In this document: one piece after another, positions 14,150 through 16,365 of the stretch
Layout of the letters: the number at the start of each line of letters is the position of its first letter
Numbering within the stretch: position 1 is the stretch's first letter
NCBI GenBank assembly: GCA_029858465.1
Contig: JAOUEZ010000012.1
Span: 1-16,365 of the forward strand
Reading direction: 5' to 3'
Origin: Thermoplasmata archaeon
GTDB lineage: Archaea; Thermoplasmatota; Thermoplasmata; UBA10834; DTMW01
Length of the DNA stretch: 16,365 bases
Translations under genes and position numbers: made by a program
The notes under the pieces: generated by a model
Seen by the model: only the letters and a program-made list of their open reading frames with translations
Told to the model about the DNA's origin: nothing
Databases searched by the model: none

Positions 14150-15700
14150 ATGGCCGAGGACGAGGTTCTCCTGAGGATTGAGGGGCTCAAGACCTACTTC
14201 CACACATACGAAGGGGTCGTCAAGGCTCTTGAGGGGATTGACATCGTCGTTAAGCAGGCGGAGACAATGGGGCTGGTCGGCGAGACAGGCTGCGGGAAGA
14301 CAGTCACAGCACTCTCCGTAATGCGGCTGATCCCGTCCCCTCCCGGCAAGATCGAGGCCGGGAAGGTCCTATTCGATGAACCCTCGTCTGTCACAGTCCT
14401 CAGGAATGAATACGACAAGAAGTTCAAAGGCGCGCCTGAAAACTTGAAAAAGAAGGAAATTGAAAAGATAGAGCGCGAGCTCGGCACGATCAAGACATCG
14501 GACGAATCAAGGAAAAAAGAATTGAAGGACAAGATTGCCGCGCTCACGTATTCCTACGACCTGCTGCGCAAGTCTCAGGCTCAGCTGAACGAAATCAGAG
14601 GCGACAGCATATCGATGATATTCCAGGAGCCTCTGACCGCGCTCAATCCGTCGTACACGATAGGGGAGCAGATAGGGGAAACAATAGAGCTTCATCAGAT
14701 GGAGATGCTTGTCGAGGATATCCTGGAGCAGCTTCGGCTTGAGGAGTCCACCCTGAAGGCGAGGAAGAGAGCTGAACTGGTCGAAAAGAAGAAAGACGCC
14801 CAGGGAATCAAAATCGAAGGCACGAAACAACTTAAGGCTAGGAGAAATGAAAAGAGCTTCTGCTCGCTGTGCGGAACTCCTACAAGGAGCGATTGGAAGG
14901 CATGCATGGGCTGCGGCGCGCGATTCTCTAAGCTCCTACCGTTCCCTCTGATCAGCATTCGTCTGAGGATCTCCTCGAGCTATTACAGGAGATTGAAGGA
15001 CAACCCGTTCAACGCATGGGCGGCTATGGTGCGGTCCAATATATTCACACGAAGGCTCCAGCACAGGCTGAAGCTTGCGAAGACGATGAGGGCGGAGCAG
15101 GCATTGAAGGAGGTCAAGATCGCCGAGCCTCAGCTTGTGGTAAAGAACTATCCGCACGAACTGAGCGGCGGAATGAGGCAGCGGGCGATGATAGCGATGA
15201 TGATGTCCTGCCAGCCTGATCTGCTTATAGCCGACGAACCGACGACCGCGCTCGATGTCACGGTCGAGGCGCAGATTCTCGCGCTGATGAAAGAGCTCCA
15301 GCGCAATAAGGGTACATCTATACTTCTTATCACACACGATCTCGGAATAATCGCGGAGACTTGCCACCGTGTCGCGATCATGTATGCAGGCCATGTTGTC
15401 GAGCTTTCTTCGACGGAATCCATCTTCGCCCAGCCGATGCACCCGTACACTAACGCGCTCCTGCGCTCCATCCCGAAGATTGGAGCGAAATATCTGAGCG
15501 AGCGGAAGAAGCCGCTCTATGTCATACCAGGCGCTGTCCCGAATCTCATCAACCCACCGGAAGGGTGCAGGTTCCACCCGAGATGCGAGCATGTTCTTGA
15601 GAGATGCAAATCGCAAGTGCCAGCCTTAGTCGAGCTCGCCCCGGGGCATTTCGTTGCCTGCCATAACCCGGTCATACCTTCCAAGGAGGGTGGTTCATGA
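14150..15700 (+). CDS. dppD: Peptide ABC transporter ATPase, DppD type, with coiled-coil-like and zinc-ribbon insertions
   Basis: A 516-residue ATPase subunit, about 180 residues longer than ordinary DppD. The core is intact: Walker A GETGCGKT (44-51), Q-loop with Q159 (MIFQEPLTALNPS), signature LSGGMRQ (338-344), Walker B LLIADEP (358-364) and H-loop H396. The C-terminal peptide-transporter extension carries C473, C479, C486 and C504 (CRFHPRC and so on), the pattern that binds a 4Fe-4S cluster in some DppD proteins. The extra length lies in two places. Residues about 78-148 are a Lys/Glu-rich segment, probably coiled coil, between Walker A and the Q-loop. Residues about 196-322 lie in the helical subdomain and hold basic helices around a zinc ribbon (C238, C241, C252, C255). 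The frame is unbroken. The stop overlaps the start of the next ATPase gene (ATGA). Confidence 0.92.
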   Translation: MAEDEVLLRIEGLKTYFHTYEGVVKALEGIDIVVKQAETMGLVGETGCGKTVTALSVMRLIPSPPGKIEAGKVLFDEPSSVTVLRNEYDKKFKGAPENLKKKEIEKIERELGTIKTSDESRKKELKDKIAALTYSYDLLRKSQAQLNEIRGDSISMIFQEPLTALNPSYTIGEQIGETIELHQMEMLVEDILEQLRLEESTLKARKRAELVEKKKDAQGIKIEGTKQLKARRNEKSFCSLCGTPTRSDWKACMGCGARFSKLLPFPLISIRLRISSSYYRRLKDNPFNAWAAMVRSNIFTRRLQHRLKLAKTMRAEQALKEVKIAEPQLVVKNYPHELSGGMRQRAMIAMMMSCQPDLLIADEPTTALDVTVEAQILALMKELQRNKGTSILLITHDLGIIAETCHRVAIMYAGHVVELSSTESIFAQPMHPYTNALLRSIPKIGAKYLSERKKPLYVIPGAVPNLINPPEGCRFHPRCEHVLERCKSQVPALVELAPGHFVACHNPVIPSKEGGS

Positions 15701-16365
15701 TTTTGAAATCGAGGGAGAAAGACGCGGAGCATCTGCTCGATGTCGAGAACCTGAAAAAAGGATTCCCGATACGCGGAGGTGTCTTCTCAACCATCAAGGG
15801 AGAGATCAGGGCCGTCGATGATGTTAGCTTCTTCGTCAACAGGGGGGAAACGCTCGGAATAGTCGGGGAATCAGGCTGCGGGAAGTCCACTCTGGCGCGC
15901 CTGATTATCAGGCTGGTCAAGCCGACCGCGGGAAAGATAGTTTTCATGGGGAGCGACATCGCGAAGTATCGGCCGAAAGAGATGCACGAGGCGAGAAAGG
16001 AGATGCAGATGGTCTTTCAAGACCCGGTGAGTGCACTCGACCCACGCACGACGATCAAGAACATCATCGGCGAGCCGCTGATAGTCTACAGACTCGCGCG
16101 GGGGGAGGAGCTGACAAGGCAGGTGCTAGAGCTCATGGATATAGTCGGCCTCAAGAAGGAGCACCTTAGCAGGTTCCCGCACGAATTCAGCGGCGGCCAG
16201 AGGCAGAGGATCAACATGGCGCGCGCGCTCGCGCTGAAGCCGACCCTGCTCGTCCTCGACGAACCGACCTCAGCGCTCGACGTGTCCGTGCAGGCGCAGG
16301 TCCTTAACCTCATTATGGAGCTGCAGAAGAACCTCGGCCTGACGTATATATTCATCAGCCATGAC
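15697..16365 (+). CDS. dppF: Peptide ABC transporter ATPase, DppF/OppF type (cut by window end)
   Basis: The first 223 codons of the second ATPase of the importer; the frame is open at the window edge. The ATG overlaps the preceding stop in the sequence ATGA and is preceded by AAGGAGGG with a 6-base gap, so translation is coupled. The motifs present are Walker A GESGCGKST (57-65), Q-loop Q108 (MVFQDPVSALDPR), signature FSGGQRQR (164-171), Walker B LLVLDEPTSALD (from 184), and the H-loop histidine at 222, the last residue but one in the window. Unlike its DppD partner, it has ordinary spacing between motifs and no insertion. It would form a heterodimeric ATPase with that protein. The C-terminal peptide-transporter extension lies outside the window. 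Confidence 0.92.
   Translation, partial: MILKSREKDAEHLLDVENLKKGFPIRGGVFSTIKGEIRAVDDVSFFVNRGETLGIVGESGCGKSTLARLIIRLVKPTAGKIVFMGSDIAKYRPKEMHEARKEMQMVFQDPVSALDPRTTIKNIIGEPLIVYRLARGEELTRQVLELMDIVGLKKEHLSRFPHEFSGGQRQRINMARALALKPTLLVLDEPTSALDVSVQAQVLNLIMELQKNLGLTYIFISHD

Noticed and set aside
13546..14190. Minus-strand open frame of 214 codons opposite DppC
   Set aside because: It is antisense to a clear permease, rich in Pro, Ser and Arg, with no motif and no ribosome-binding site.
14861..14914. The zinc-ribbon segment in DppD as a sign of misassembly or gene fusion by error
   Set aside because: The frame runs unbroken through both insertions, the ABC motifs on either side are in the right order, and base composition does not change visibly at the boundaries.
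14936..15616. Minus-strand open frame of 226 codons inside the DppD gene
   Set aside because: It lies fully opposite a gene with intact ABC motifs, is rich in Arg and His as antisense frames of coding DNA often are, and has no family resemblance.

Overview
The window looks like a chromosomal segment from an archaeon, most likely a heterotrophic member of the Thermoplasmatota or a related lineage. That placement is an inference. It rests on archaeal-style TATA elements ahead of several genes, a sequon-rich surface protein with PKD repeats and a C-terminal membrane anchor, a peptide-binding protein anchored by an N-terminal membrane helix with no lipobox cysteine, and frequent TTG starts behind GGAGG ribosome-binding sites. 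No rRNA, tRNA, CRISPR array, insertion sequence or prophage gene was seen.

Layout. Positions 26-1047 hold a small membrane protein and an NAD(P)-binding Rossmann protein, with the second gene's ribosome-binding site overlapping the first gene's stop. Positions 1233-2231 are visibly AT-richer and hold a cysteine-motif membrane protein and a DUF3795 cysteine-rich protein. Positions 2458-4617 encode an exported M28 zinc peptidase, followed by a clear hairpin terminator. Positions 4726-7813, on the minus strand, encode a MacB/LolCDE-type ABC pair (tandem FtsX permease and ATPase). Divergent from it, 8062-9849 encodes a surface protein with three PKD domains. A tiny zinc-ribbon gene (minus strand) follows. 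Positions 10402 to the window edge hold a complete-looking peptide importer locus: binding protein, two permeases, and two ATPases, the last cut by the window end.

How the genes may work together. The secreted M28 peptidase would release amino acids or shorten peptides outside the cell, and the five-gene Dpp/Opp-type importer would take up oligopeptides. The MacB-type pair and the PKD protein add cell-surface functions. This fits a peptide-scavenging lifestyle, but the link is by content and proximity only.

The most unusual points are these. (1) The DppD-type ATPase is about 516 aa instead of about 330, with a coiled-coil-like insertion between Walker A and the Q-loop and a second insertion carrying a four-cysteine zinc ribbon before the signature motif. 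(2) Two intergenic palindromes of the form TATCA-N4-TGATA lie upstream of the M28 peptidase and between the divergent ABC and PKD genes. (3) A perfect 9-bp stem-loop followed by a T-tract sits at the predicted 5' end of the PKD transcript. (4) The binding-protein gene has a nearly perfect 25-bp palindrome at its predicted transcription start and appears to lack a normal start codon.
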